A DNA stretch of 46,587 nt from Megamonas hypermegale (GTDB taxonomy: Bacteria; Bacillota; Negativicutes; Selenomonadales; Selenomonadaceae): contig DCFC01000006.1 of NCBI GenBank assembly GCA_002314325.1, positions 1-46,587 on the forward strand, read 5' to 3'. The stretch's first letter is position 1; each line of letters begins with the position of its first letter. This document shows, piece by piece, positions 8,353 through 16,606 of this stretch. A program made the translations under genes and the position numbers. The notes under the pieces were generated by a model. It worked only from the letters and a program-made list of their open reading frames with translations, did no database searches and had not been told where the DNA came from.

Positions 8353-10425
8353 CTATACATCGGCTATTTTTATAAATCTGTCTTTATATTGCAGCTGCAG
8401 CAGCTCCACCAGCGATTTTCTGTCAATGCCGAAGTCTATGGCACGCTGCGCTTCCCGGCGTGCCGTTACCAATACGTTCACGTCATTTAGGACATCGGCT
8501 ATCTTCAAATCCGGCAGACCGTGCTGCATGGAACCGAAAAACTGACCGGGTCCTCTAAGACGCAAATCTTCTTCCGCCAGCACAAATCCGTCGGAAATCT
8601 TTTCCATGAGATGAAGCCGTTCCAATGAATTGGCATTCTTGCCGCGATTAACCAAAATGCAGTACGACGCGAACTGCCCTCTGCCGATACGGCCGCGCAA
8701 CTGATGAAGCTGTGCCAGACCGAAGCGCTCCGCTCCTTCAATGACCATTATGCTGGCATTGGGCACATTGACGCCTACTTCGATAACGGTGGTCGATATC
8801 AGTACATCTATTTTTCCCGCCAGAAAATCATACAGAAGCTGCTCTTTATCCTTTGCCGCTAGCTTGCCGTGCAACAGCGCGCACCGCATGCCGTACAGAA
8901 AACCGCTCGTCAACTCATCGTAAATCATTTCTACCGAAACGGCATCGCTGTTTTCACTTTCTTCAATCAGCGGACAGACCACGTATGCCTGTCTGCCTTT
9001 TGCCACTTCATTGCGTACGAATTTATAAATAAGCTCGCGCCTGTCCGGCATGCGCACGAACGTCCGTATCGGTTTTCTGCCCGGCGGCAGCTGACGGATG
9101 AACGACACGTCCAAATCGCCGTAAACGGTAAGCGTCATGGTTCGCGGTATCGGCGTTGCCGTCATGACGAGCACGTCCGGCAGAAAATCAATGCCTTTAT
9201 CTTCCAGTTTGGCGCGCTGGTTTACGCCGAAGCGATGCTGTTCATCCGTTACAACAAGACCCAGATTTTTAAAGATGACATTGTCCTGAATGAGTGCGTG
9301 CGTACCGATTACGATATCCACAGCTCCGTCCGCCAACCCTTCCAGCGTATCGCGCCGCTGCTTTGCCTTCAAGCTGCCCGTCAAAATTGCTACATTAATA
9401 CCGAGCGGCTCCAATAACGATTTTAGCTTATCAAAATGCTGAATGGCAAGTATTTCCGTCGGTGCCATCATTGCACCCTGATAGCCGTTTTCCACCGCCT
9501 TAACCAGTGCCAAAATAGCGATTACCGTTTTTCCCGAGCCGACATCGCCCTGCACGAGCCGCTGCATCTGCCTGTCTGACTGCATATCGCGGCAGATTTC
9601 CTGCCAGACTTTCTGCTGCTCCGCCGTCAGTTCAAACGGAATGGCTTTAAACACTGCTTCAACCAGTTTACTGTCCGGCAGAAATTTTATGCCCCGCTCT
9701 CTGCCCGTATGCTGCTTTTTCAGCAATAATAAACCTGCCTGAATGCTGAACAGTTCCTCGAAAATAAGACTGCATTTTGCCTCTTCCAGTTCTTTTTTAC
9801 TTTGCGGAAAATGAATTTTACCGACGGCTTCTCTTTTTGACAGCAGCTGATATTTCGCGCGGATGAATTCCGGCACGATATCCTTGAAATTCGTCTCCGC
9901 CGCCATCACCTGCTCGAGCAGATTGCGAAAATCCTTCGGCTTGATATAATCGGGCAATGTGTACACCGGCATGAAAGCGTAATGATTTTCCGCTTCTTTG
10001 CCACTTTCGCCGTCTTCCGTGTCAAACGATATCAGCTGCGTCACAGCAAGCTGTCCATAACCGCCATAGGCGTAACCGATTTTACCGTGCACGAACAGAC
10101 GCATACCCTGTTTGAATTTTTTCTTCAAATAATCCTGATTAAAGAAATTTATCTGTATGCTGCCCGTATCGTCAGCCATCATCACCGTCAAGAGTTTCAA
10201 ACCGCGCCGCGTATTTCGGTCCGCCATCGCCACGATTTTGCCCTGAATATTGGCCGTATCGCCCGCTTTCAGACTGCCGATTGGCTGTACGCTGCTCAAG
10301 TCCTCATACCGGCGCGGATAATACGTGGCCAAATCATATATATTTTCAATGCCGAGCTTTTTCAAAGCCTGCGCTTTTTTCGGCCCGACACCTTTCAAAT
10401 ACTGCACATTCTGTCTAATATCCAT
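8353..10425 (-). CDS. recG: ATP-dependent DNA helicase RecG
   Basis: RecG remodels stalled replication forks and Holliday junctions. The 690-residue protein has the N-terminal wedge/OB domain starting with a helix-hairpin-helix-like YLKGVGPKKAQAL, the helicase Walker A motif GDVGSGKT, a DEQH box (DEQHRFGV), the TATPIPRT motif III and the C-terminal QLRGRIGRG motif VI. I chose the ATG at 10425 (MDIRQNV) because AGGGTG lies 6 nt upstream; a longer in-frame reading to 10455 has no support. The upstream region carries mobile-element sequence, so its promoter may have been rearranged. Confidence 0.95.
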   Translation of the reverse strand: MDIRQNVQYLKGVGPKKAQALKKLGIENIYDLATYYPRRYEDLSSVQPIGSLKAGDTANIQGKIVAMADRNTRRGLKLLTVMMADDTGSIQINFFNQDYLKKKFKQGMRLFVHGKIGYAYGGYGQLAVTQLISFDTEDGESGKEAENHYAFMPVYTLPDYIKPKDFRNLLEQVMAAETNFKDIVPEFIRAKYQLLSKREAVGKIHFPQSKKELEEAKCSLIFEELFSIQAGLLLLKKQHTGRERGIKFLPDSKLVEAVFKAIPFELTAEQQKVWQEICRDMQSDRQMQRLVQGDVGSGKTVIAILALVKAVENGYQGAMMAPTEILAIQHFDKLKSLLEPLGINVAILTGSLKAKQRRDTLEGLADGAVDIVIGTHALIQDNVIFKNLGLVVTDEQHRFGVNQRAKLEDKGIDFLPDVLVMTATPIPRTMTLTVYGDLDVSFIRQLPPGRKPIRTFVRMPDRRELIYKFVRNEVAKGRQAYVVCPLIEESENSDAVSVEMIYDELTSGFLYGMRCALLHGKLAAKDKEQLLYDFLAGKIDVLISTTVIEVGVNVPNASIMVIEGAERFGLAQLHQLRGRIGRGQFASYCILVNRGKNANSLERLHLMEKISDGFVLAEEDLRLRGPGQFFGSMQHGLPDLKIADVLNDVNVLVTARREAQRAIDFGIDRKSLVELLQLQYKDRFIKIADV

Positions 10426-10480
10426 ACCATACACCCTATACTGCTTAAAAACCAAAAAAATTTCATTTTTCTATTGCCTT

Positions 10481-10527
10481 TTGTGCCAGTTAAGTTCTCA
10501 AGGCTTGATGTTTTACTAACACAACAG
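10481..10527. repeat. Internally deleted copy of the ~127-bp inverted-repeat element
   Basis: The left end TTGTGCCAGTTAAGTTCTCA of the element family is joined directly to the right end GGCTTGATGTTTTACTAACA..., with the central 20-bp hairpin arms missing. It lies 23 bp upstream of full copy A. Both termini are recognisable, so it is a short derivative rather than chance similarity. Confidence 0.6.
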
Positions 10528-10550
10528 ACTTTTTTATTATATCATACTAT

Positions 10551-10677
10551 CTGTTGTGCTAGTTGATTTCTTAAAGCAGTATAGTAGTTTATATTTAGTG
10601 CGGTTAAGTACCAACATCGAACGAATATAAACTACTATACTGCTGGCTACAGGCTCAATGTTTTACTAGCACAACAG
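10551..10677 (+). mobile_element. MITE-like element, copy A (intact, with 12-bp target duplication)
   Basis: A 127-bp non-coding element with perfect 13-bp terminal inverted repeats CTGTTGTGCTAGT/ACTAGCACAACAG... and an inner perfect 20-bp inverted repeat, arm GCAGTATAGTAGTTTATATT (10575-10594 approximately). It is flanked by a perfect 12-bp direct repeat ATATCATACTAT (10539-10550 and 10678-10689), which is the expected target-site duplication. The termini overlap no ORF, so a transposase would have to act in trans. Confidence 0.85.
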
Positions 10678-10791
10678 ATATCATACTATAAATGTTTAAT
10701 CTTTTTTTAATCCGATTTTAATCCGGTTATAATTGATTTTATTTTCCAATTAATTTAAAATAAAGATATAAACAACAAAGAAGGTTATAAC

Positions 10792-11268
10792 ATGAAAAAA
10801 TTATGGCTGATGGTAATATGTACTTTAGCTTTTGCCGTATACATCTTTCCTGCTGCCGCTTCCGGCAGAAATTCCGACGAGGGCAAACCCGTTATTCAGC
10901 AATCCATCATCGTGAACAGCGAAAAAATCAATGACTATCCTGTCATCATGAACGACTGCATACTCGTTCCAGCGAGAAGTGTAAGCGATAAACTCGGCTT
11001 CACTGTAACCTGGGACAGGGAAAATCAGTCCGCCACTGTTGAAAGCGATACGATGAAATGCACCATGACGGTCGGCGAAGATTTATATTCCGCCGTCAGC
11101 ACCACAGCAATCGGCATGACCGCTCCGACTAAACTCGGCAGTGCGCCGCTTTTAATCAACAATAATCTGTACATTCCGGCTGAAGTGTTCCGCCTCGTTC
11201 AAGGCAACGACCCGAATGCACTCACTATCACCGATACGCAGATTATTATCAAAAACGTTAGTAAATAA
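10792..11268 (+). CDS. Secreted protein with copper amine oxidase N-terminal-like (stalk) domain
   Basis: This 158-residue protein starts with a Sec signal peptide (residues 1 to about 23, cleavage near AAASG). The rest has the stalk-domain pattern common in Firmicutes: a strand IIVNSEKINDYPVIMNDCILVPARSVSDKLGF, then TVTWDRENQSATV, and later LLINNNLYIPAEVFRLV. The domain is a structural/cell-wall-associated module, and the copper oxidase name does not imply catalysis. AAGAAGG precedes the ATG. It has its own terminator and stands alone. Confidence 0.8.
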   Translation: MKKLWLMVICTLAFAVYIFPAAASGRNSDEGKPVIQQSIIVNSEKINDYPVIMNDCILVPARSVSDKLGFTVTWDRENQSATVESDTMKCTMTVGEDLYSAVSTTAIGMTAPTKLGSAPLLINNNLYIPAEVFRLVQGNDPNALTITDTQIIIKNVSK

Positions 11269-11284
11269 ACTCATATAAACCTCC

Positions 11285-11321
11285 AAAAAAGCATTATCTT
11301 TTTACAGATAATGCTTTTTTT
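11285..11321 (+). terminator. Terminator after the stalk-domain gene
   Basis: Stem AAAAAAGCATTATCT with its complement AGATAATGCTTTTTT and a short loop, ending in a T run, just after the stop at 11268. The rest of the gap up to 11581 holds the degraded repeat copy B and no gene. Confidence 0.8.
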
Positions 11322-11458
11322 GCGTTTTCTTTATCAAAAATTTACAGCCGCTTTACCAATTTTTTAACAATGCTAAATCAAAACTACACATTCATCTTTT
11401 ATACTGAAATACGTATTAATCATTCAGATTTTCAAGATACATATATCATAGATACCCA

Positions 11459-11546
11459 TTGTGCCAGTAAGACATCGAGCTTTTAAACCAGCAGTATAGC
11501 TGTTTATTAAACTACTATACTGCTTTGAGAAATTGACTGGTGCAAT
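11459..11546 (-). mobile_element. MITE-like element, copy B (degraded, reverse orientation)
   Basis: Read on the minus strand this has the same order as the other copies: terminus TTGCACCAGTCAATTTCTCA, the arm GCAGTATAGTAGTTTA, a shortened centre with a second arm containing TATACTGCTGG, then GCTCGATG and terminus ACTGGCACAA. It lacks about 40 bp of the centre and its flanks match only weakly, so it is an older copy. It sits just upstream of the Tat/HD gene and may contribute to its leader. Confidence 0.7.
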
Positions 11547-11581
11547 AGGTTATAGACAGAAAAAAGTTAGGAAGTGTATTC

Positions 11582-12736
11582 ATGAACGAATTGTCCCGCC
11601 GCAATTTCTTTAAATTAGGCGCCAGCGCAGCACTCGGCGCGGCACTGTTCAACTTTGAAGGCTTGCACAGTGCAACGGCTTTTGCCCAGGGAAATACGAC
11701 AAAATCTCTGCATTTTACACCCGTTTCCCTGCAAAATCTGCCGAATGCCGAAACGGCCGCCAAAAAATCACAGCTTGTCAACGCCTCTTTGAATTATATC
11801 AAAACATGCGTCAATAAAATAACTGATAATAATCTGCGTGCGAAAACGGCCGATTTAATCGAAAATACGCGTCCTACTTTCATGCAGCTGTATCCGTCCG
11901 CCAGCGATGTTACAAATATCTACAATAAACTGGCCGACGCGGGACTTGTGGATACATCCGCTATCCGTCCTGAACAGTTGTTCCCGCCGTACAGCGGCAA
12001 AAAACCGCAGGACTTCATCTCCGGCCCGGGCAGCGGCTACAGCAGCCATCATCCTTATCCCGGCGGACTTTGCACGCATACGGCAGCTAACCTGAGCATT
12101 TCCGAAGGTATTGTAAACACCTATAAACAGATTTTCAGCTATGAAGTGAATAATGATATCGTACTTTCCGCTCAGGCTTTGCACGATTTAGCCAAACCGT
12201 GGGTATTCCAGTGGAACGAAGACGGTTCCAGCCTAAAAGAATATACCATCGCCGGTACGGGAGCACATCACATTTTAAGCCTTACGGAAGCAATCCACCG
12301 CCGTATGCCGGCTGAGGAAATCGTAGCGCAGGCCTGTGCTCACAATCATCCCGGCAGTGACAAGGATGAAGCACAGGTTGTCGGCTGGATAAAAGCCGCC
12401 TCTATCATTGCGCAGGTAAATCCTGTTCAATACGGTCTTTTGGACAAATCCGGCACAAAACTGCCTTATCCGCAGCATCAGGAAGGATACATCGTCCATC
12501 TCGGCGACCACGACTGGGTGCTCAGCGGCAGTGCCGCTACAAAAGTAGTGGAAGCACTGCGGGAAATTGCCCAGAAAGACTATAATTTCTCTGGCGACAA
12601 CCTCAACGGAAAATTATTCAATGACTTCAGAAATTATATCGGCGCGCAGGTTTCCTATATGTATCTGCACAACCTCTTAGCCCAGAGTGGTTTTGGAGAA
12701 CTGCGCACGCTGATTAACCATATAATTGTAAAATAA
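11582..12736 (+). CDS. Tat-exported HD-domain protein (putative metal-dependent phosphohydrolase)
   Basis: The N-terminus carries a twin-arginine signal SRRNFFKLG (5-13) followed by a hydrophobic stretch and a cleavage region near TAFAQG (32-37). The mature part has an HD-type metal-site pattern: HH at 156-157, H166, the HD dipeptide at 201-202 (ALHDLAK), HH at 229-230 and H254/H256 (AHNHPGSD). HD proteins hydrolyse phosphate esters, often nucleotides; export by Tat suggests the folded metalloenzyme works outside the inner membrane. Substrate is unknown. GGAAG precedes the ATG. Next to it lies repeat copy B. Confidence 0.75.
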   Translation: MNELSRRNFFKLGASAALGAALFNFEGLHSATAFAQGNTTKSLHFTPVSLQNLPNAETAAKKSQLVNASLNYIKTCVNKITDNNLRAKTADLIENTRPTFMQLYPSASDVTNIYNKLADAGLVDTSAIRPEQLFPPYSGKKPQDFISGPGSGYSSHHPYPGGLCTHTAANLSISEGIVNTYKQIFSYEVNNDIVLSAQALHDLAKPWVFQWNEDGSSLKEYTIAGTGAHHILSLTEAIHRRMPAEEIVAQACAHNHPGSDKDEAQVVGWIKAASIIAQVNPVQYGLLDKSGTKLPYPQHQEGYIVHLGDHDWVLSGSAATKVVEALREIAQKDYNFSGDNLNGKLFNDFRNYIGAQVSYMYLHNLLAQSGFGELRTLINHIIVK

Positions 12737-12782
12737 AAAAGCCTATCCCAATATGACTCCTCTTATTGTTGTTTATATAAAA

Positions 12783-12821
12783 AACCGCAGCCTTTAATCC
12801 TTTAGCTGCGGTCATTTTTTT
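12783..12821 (+). terminator. Terminator after the Tat/HD gene
   Basis: Stem AACCGCAGC/GCTGCGGT with a 13-nt loop followed by a run of seven or eight T residues. Confidence 0.75.
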
Positions 12822-12840
12822 GCAAATTTTTGTCCGTAAA

Positions 12841-12870
12841 AAGAAAAAACAGCAGTCAAACTGCTGTTAA
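12841..12870 (-). terminator. Probable terminator of the porin-MATE-TetR unit
   Basis: Stem AACAGCAG/CTGCTGTT with a 5-nt loop; the minus-strand exit is TTTTTTCTTTTT, so it serves leftward transcription although the tetR stop is about 300 bp away. Confidence 0.5.
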
Positions 12871-13174
12871 AACAAATAACACTTAAAAACACCGGAGGTC
12901 ATTTGATATATTCGGGAAGTATTAAGTATACCAAATAGCATCATTTGACATTCCCCATGTCTAAAAATATGGGATTTTTAAGAAACTAAACCAAAATATC
13001 TGTTGATTTTATTCTTAAAGGACTTGCCAACAGCCCTCTGCACAGTTCTCCATACTTGAAGTTCTGCTTACTTTAATAACTACTCTATAAATATTATATA
13101 AATCCTATTCGGTTATAACAATAGACATATCAGCAAAAAGTGTCGACTTATTTGTATCACTGTTAATCGCAAAT
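12871..13174. other. Gap without a recognisable gene
   Basis: I see no supported ORF, RNA or repeat here. A weak hairpin CCCAT...ATGGG lies near 12953-12975. It may be the 3' untranslated region of the leftward tetR gene. Confidence 0.4.
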
Positions 13175-13735
13175 TCATTCCATTTTGCTTTGCAGCTGTT
13201 CTATCTGCTTGACACAAGTCTGAAATATCGACTTCGTCACTTCCAGATAATCCTTAAAATCAAGTCTGTTCTTATGTTTATGAAAATATACCAGCGACTC
13301 CAGCTGTCCGCTGATATAAACTTCCAATGCCAATTTTACCTTGATGTCATTTTCCTGCAAATTTAATAAATTATAAAGGTTTTTCCTTAAAATCTCATTG
13401 AATTTATCTCTAAAATCCGTTTCATCATTATGTTTTAATAAAATGTCCACTTTGAATTCATACTTAAGCGAAAGTTCATTTATTTTTTCAATAAGTAATG
13501 TACTGTAATTCTCATTTAAAATTTCCGGTGCCATATCCTGCCAAAGATTGTCCACCTCGGCAAAAAATGCGTCCTGTTCCTGCTTCAATAAATCATAAAT
13601 ATCTCTAAAATACTGATAAAAAACGCTACGATGATATCCGGCCTTGTTCATCAATTCAGTTACTGTTATCTGTTTTATACTTTTTTCTTTGTATAATTGC
13701 CAAAAAGCATCAATTATTACAGCTCTTGCTTTCAA
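13175..13735 (-). CDS. TetR/AcrR family transcriptional regulator
   Basis: This 186-residue protein has an N-terminal TetR helix-turn-helix (about residues 23-52: ITVTELMNKAGYHRSVFYQYF) and an all-helical C-terminal domain rich in Lys/Glu as in ligand-binding TetR proteins. The start is TTG at 13735, 7 nt after AGGTGG. It follows the MATE gene by about 150 bp on the same strand, so it is the likely regulator of the porin-MATE unit. A 32-bp imperfect palindrome in the gap is a candidate operator. Confidence 0.85.
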   Translation of the reverse strand: MKARAVIIDAFWQLYKEKSIKQITVTELMNKAGYHRSVFYQYFRDIYDLLKQEQDAFFAEVDNLWQDMAPEILNENYSTLLIEKINELSLKYEFKVDILLKHNDETDFRDKFNEILRKNLYNLLNLQENDIKVKLALEVYISGQLESLVYFHKHKNRLDFKDYLEVTKSIFQTCVKQIEQLQSKME

Positions 13736-13815
13736 AAAGAAACCACCTTTCGCTAATCATATATACTTAATTATTATATAAATTCTAACATATATCAATC
13801 GACAAAAGATAGGTA

Positions 13816-13847
13816 ATTGTCTAATTAACTATAATCAATTATACAAT
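13816..13847. promoter_or_regulatory. 32-bp palindrome, candidate TetR operator
   Basis: The left half ATTGTCTAATTAACTA and the complement of the right half ATTGTATAATTGATTA agree at 13 of 16 positions. It lies upstream of the tetR promoter region and downstream of the MATE gene, with no T run, so an operator fits better than a terminator. Confidence 0.45.
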
Positions 13848-13885
13848 AGCCAGGTAAAATATAACAGATTTATCAATATTTCCAT

Positions 13886-15193
13886 TTAAAATTTTCGTTT
13901 CAGCTGCGGTAAAAATAATACTAATATCGCAGACTCCAACAGATATGTCAATGAATAGGTCATCCATATACCGTAATTACCAAAATATCCCATTAAAATA
14001 TTTTGACAAATGTAAAAGAATATTACAGCGATAAACATCATATTTCTAATAGAAGCAGTCTGCCCTATACCTGTATATATGCCATACAATAAAAGTCCTA
14101 CACCTGCACAAATCGGATGAATTACGAGAAATATGCTATAATCATCGGCATATAAAGACACTTCCGGCAAATTGGTCATAATACTGATAAGATACGACCT
14201 GCTCAAATACACGACTATTAAACCTGCTGCTATAAATACTGCTAGACAACGCAAACCAATTTGCAATGTCCTACTTAATAACTGCTTATCCTTCGTCCCC
14301 AAAGCTTTTCCCGCAAAAACACTGACACCATTTGCCATTCCGTCGATAAAATACACAAGAATAAAAATTATTTCCAAGATAACAGCATTTGCTGCAAGTG
14401 TTGTTGTTCCAAGCGAACTTCCCGCCATAGCGAACAGATTATTAATAGTCAAAAGACATATTGTTCTGAGCATCAAATCCGTATTGACCTTCATCATGGA
14501 CAAAAACGGTTTTATTTTTTTCAGCTGCGCTACATACTGCGGAGAAAGTTTCAGCTTACCACGAAAATAAATCGCCACAAAACCGACGATACATCCATAA
14601 ATTTGAGCAACAAGTGAAGCATACGCTACTCCTTCGATATCCATCTTCAGCATAAAAACAAAAGCAAAAGACAGAATAATATTTACCACGTTCATAGATA
14701 TCTGCATAAACATGGTATAACGGATTATCATCTGCCCCATAAGCCATCCTAGTGTTACATAGTTGAGTAAAACAAAAGGAGCTCCCCAGATAACAATATC
14801 ACAATAACGGCGCATAAGTTCAACAACCTGTGCTTCCGGATACATAAATTCAACATAATAACTGAAAATAAATGGATACATTATAATGAATAATACGCTG
14901 ATGACAATCGCTATAATAAGCGGTCTAAAAAGTGCCAGAAATCGGCTTTCATCACATGCTTTTCCCAGTGCCTGTGCCGAAAAGCCGGTCGTTGACACTC
15001 TTAGAAAGCCGAACAGCCAGTAAATATTATTGAACAAAATAACACCAAGTGATACGGCAGCAATATAAAAGACTTCGCTCATATGCCCCATAATAGCCGT
15101 ATTCACTGCCCCCAAAAGCGGTTGTGTCGCCGTTGACAGCATAAACGGTACTGTCACCATTAAATATTCCTTATACGTTAATTGCGATACCAT
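13886..15193 (-). CDS. MATE family efflux transporter
   Basis: This protein of about 435 residues has about 12 membrane segments and the N-terminal MATE pattern FMLSTATQPLLGAVNTAIMGHM, then a SLGVILFNNIYWLFGFLRVSTTG segment typical of the DinF branch. MATE proteins export cationic drugs or metabolites by sodium or proton antiport. I prefer the ATG at 15193 because GGGAGA lies 4 nt upstream; the upstream ATG at 15205 lacks a ribosome site. It starts about 30 bp after the porin gene, so the two are probably co-transcribed. Confidence 0.9.
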   Translation of the reverse strand: MVSQLTYKEYLMVTVPFMLSTATQPLLGAVNTAIMGHMSEVFYIAAVSLGVILFNNIYWLFGFLRVSTTGFSAQALGKACDESRFLALFRPLIIAIVISVLFIIMYPFIFSYYVEFMYPEAQVVELMRRYCDIVIWGAPFVLLNYVTLGWLMGQMIIRYTMFMQISMNVVNIILSFAFVFMLKMDIEGVAYASLVAQIYGCIVGFVAIYFRGKLKLSPQYVAQLKKIKPFLSMMKVNTDLMLRTICLLTINNLFAMAGSSLGTTTLAANAVILEIIFILVYFIDGMANGVSVFAGKALGTKDKQLLSRTLQIGLRCLAVFIAAGLIVVYLSRSYLISIMTNLPEVSLYADDYSIFLVIHPICAGVGLLLYGIYTGIGQTASIRNMMFIAVIFFYICQNILMGYFGNYGIWMTYSLTYLLESAILVLFLPQLKRKF

Positions 15194-15224
15194 ATTATCT
15201 CCCATCGTTTAATTATTTTATTTT

Positions 15225-16343
15225 TTAAAAACGGTATTCAACGCGGCCGAACCAGCGTGTTTTTGTCTGATTGCTTTCAATATCATTTCCGTTGAAATAA
15301 GAAACCTCGCCTGTAAGATTTTTAGCAATTACATATCTGCCGCCAATTTCATATCCCTGTTCACCTACAAAAGCATTCGTATACGTCGGTATGAATGTAG
15401 CCAATTCACCGATATTTTTATACGCTGCCCACAAACCGTACGTATTCGGCTGATTTCTTTTAGCACCTTTATAATTCAGCTGGAGAATATATGCCTGTTC
15501 CTGCTCACTGTTGCCCAAATCATATTTATCTGCATCCAGATTGGAAATAGCATAAACGCCGCCCAGTTTGAAATTATTGTCGAATTTATATTCACCGGCA
15601 ACTTCCAAAATTTGCTGCGTATCCTCAAGTTCACCGCTTTTTACATTGTGATATGCTGCGCCCATCATCATTTTATCCGAAATGGGCAATTCCGCCTGTA
15701 GACCTACATAATGCAGCGCATCGCTTTCCGGATATGCCTGCTTCGGCGGGTCATAGTACATTTTGCCGTTTACGTTATCATTATATGGAGAGTCAAAATT
15801 ACCAATCATTGCCGTATAAATATTGCCTGTCGGTTTATCCGTATAACTGTATTTTACGCCTTTTACATAATCATCGAATATCATACCATAGGCGATGTCC
15901 ATATTGGCAAAATCAGCATAATCAACTTTACCGAGCGAAATTGTGCCGCCAAATGCCGTTCCCTGCAAATAAAGCATACGATTATAAAAATGTGATTTAT
16001 CGTCGCCTTTAGCTTTGTAATTCTTTTCAAAATCCATACGGCTCTTAATTTTCCAGCCGTCGCCCAAATTTACTGTCGGTTCTAAACGGTTGCGCCAAAG
16101 CGATTTTCGTGTTTCGCCTTCTCGTCCAGGTCGATTGTCGCGGCGAATATCGTAGCGTGATAAGCCTTTAAACGTTATAACATCAGCCTTGTCTTTTTCC
16201 ACAGCCGGTGCTTCTTCCTGTACACTTATCGTTTCAGTTTCTACCGAGCTTTCATTTTTCTGTTCCTGCGACGACTGGGCAAAACACGTTGTCGCTGTTG
16301 CCGTAATTAGTCCTGCAAGAATTAATTGTGCTAATAATTTCAT
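15225..16343 (-). CDS. Outer-membrane beta-barrel porin-like protein
   Basis: This 372-residue protein has a Sec signal peptide (1-22, cleavage near CFA-QSS), an acidic linker, then many amphipathic alternating segments rich in Tyr, Gly and Asn, ending in WFGRVEYRF. A C-terminal phenylalanine after such strands is the signal recognised by the BAM complex in diderm bacteria. It probably forms a diffusion pore. AAAGGAGC lies about 13 nt before the ATG. Being first in a unit with a MATE pump is notable. It is strong evidence for an outer membrane in this organism. Confidence 0.85.
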   Translation of the reverse strand: MKLLAQLILAGLITATATTCFAQSSQEQKNESSVETETISVQEEAPAVEKDKADVITFKGLSRYDIRRDNRPGREGETRKSLWRNRLEPTVNLGDGWKIKSRMDFEKNYKAKGDDKSHFYNRMLYLQGTAFGGTISLGKVDYADFANMDIAYGMIFDDYVKGVKYSYTDKPTGNIYTAMIGNFDSPYNDNVNGKMYYDPPKQAYPESDALHYVGLQAELPISDKMMMGAAYHNVKSGELEDTQQILEVAGEYKFDNNFKLGGVYAISNLDADKYDLGNSEQEQAYILQLNYKGAKRNQPNTYGLWAAYKNIGELATFIPTYTNAFVGEQGYEIGGRYVIAKNLTGEVSYFNGNDIESNQTKTRWFGRVEYRF

Positions 16344-16384
16344 TATATTTAAAATGCTCCTTTAATCAATCTATTTTTCAAGAA

Positions 16385-16566
16385 AAAAACACCTATAAAA
16401 AATACTTGTTGTGCTAGTTGATTTCTCAAAGCAGTATAATAGTTTATATTTAGTGAGGTTAAGTGCCAACATCGAACAAATATAAACTATTATACTGCTG
16501 GCTACAGGCTCAATGTTTTACTAGCACAACGGATTATAAAAAATAAATCTTTATAGGTGTTTTTGA
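16385..16566 (-). terminator. Terminator of the ABC importer operon, split by copy C
   Basis: The arms AAAAACACCTATAAA (near 16385-16400) and TTTATAGGTGTTTTT (16550-16564) are perfectly complementary, and the minus-strand exit is T-rich. Removing the element and one target duplicate leaves a normal stem with a 9-nt loop. Confidence 0.65.
16405..16534 (+). mobile_element. MITE-like element, copy C (inserted in a terminator loop)
   Basis: About 129 bp with the same termini (GTTGTGCTAGT/ACTAGCACAAC) and the perfect inner arms GCAGTATAATAGTTTATATT and its complement. It is flanked by an 11-bp direct repeat TATAAAAAATA (16394-16404 and 16535-16545). The insertion lies between the two arms of an intrinsic terminator (see the flanking stem). 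Confidence 0.85.
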
Positions 16567-16606
16567 GGGATAAGAGAAAGGGAAAGATATATTCAACTAA
16601 CCTGGA

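Noticed and set aside
12871..13174. Possible small gene near GGAGG at 12894
   Set aside because: The SD-like site is not followed by a start codon with an open frame of any length.
15653..16012. Plus-strand frames opposite the porin gene
   Set aside because: The porin has a signal peptide and barrel end; the opposite frames have no start signals.
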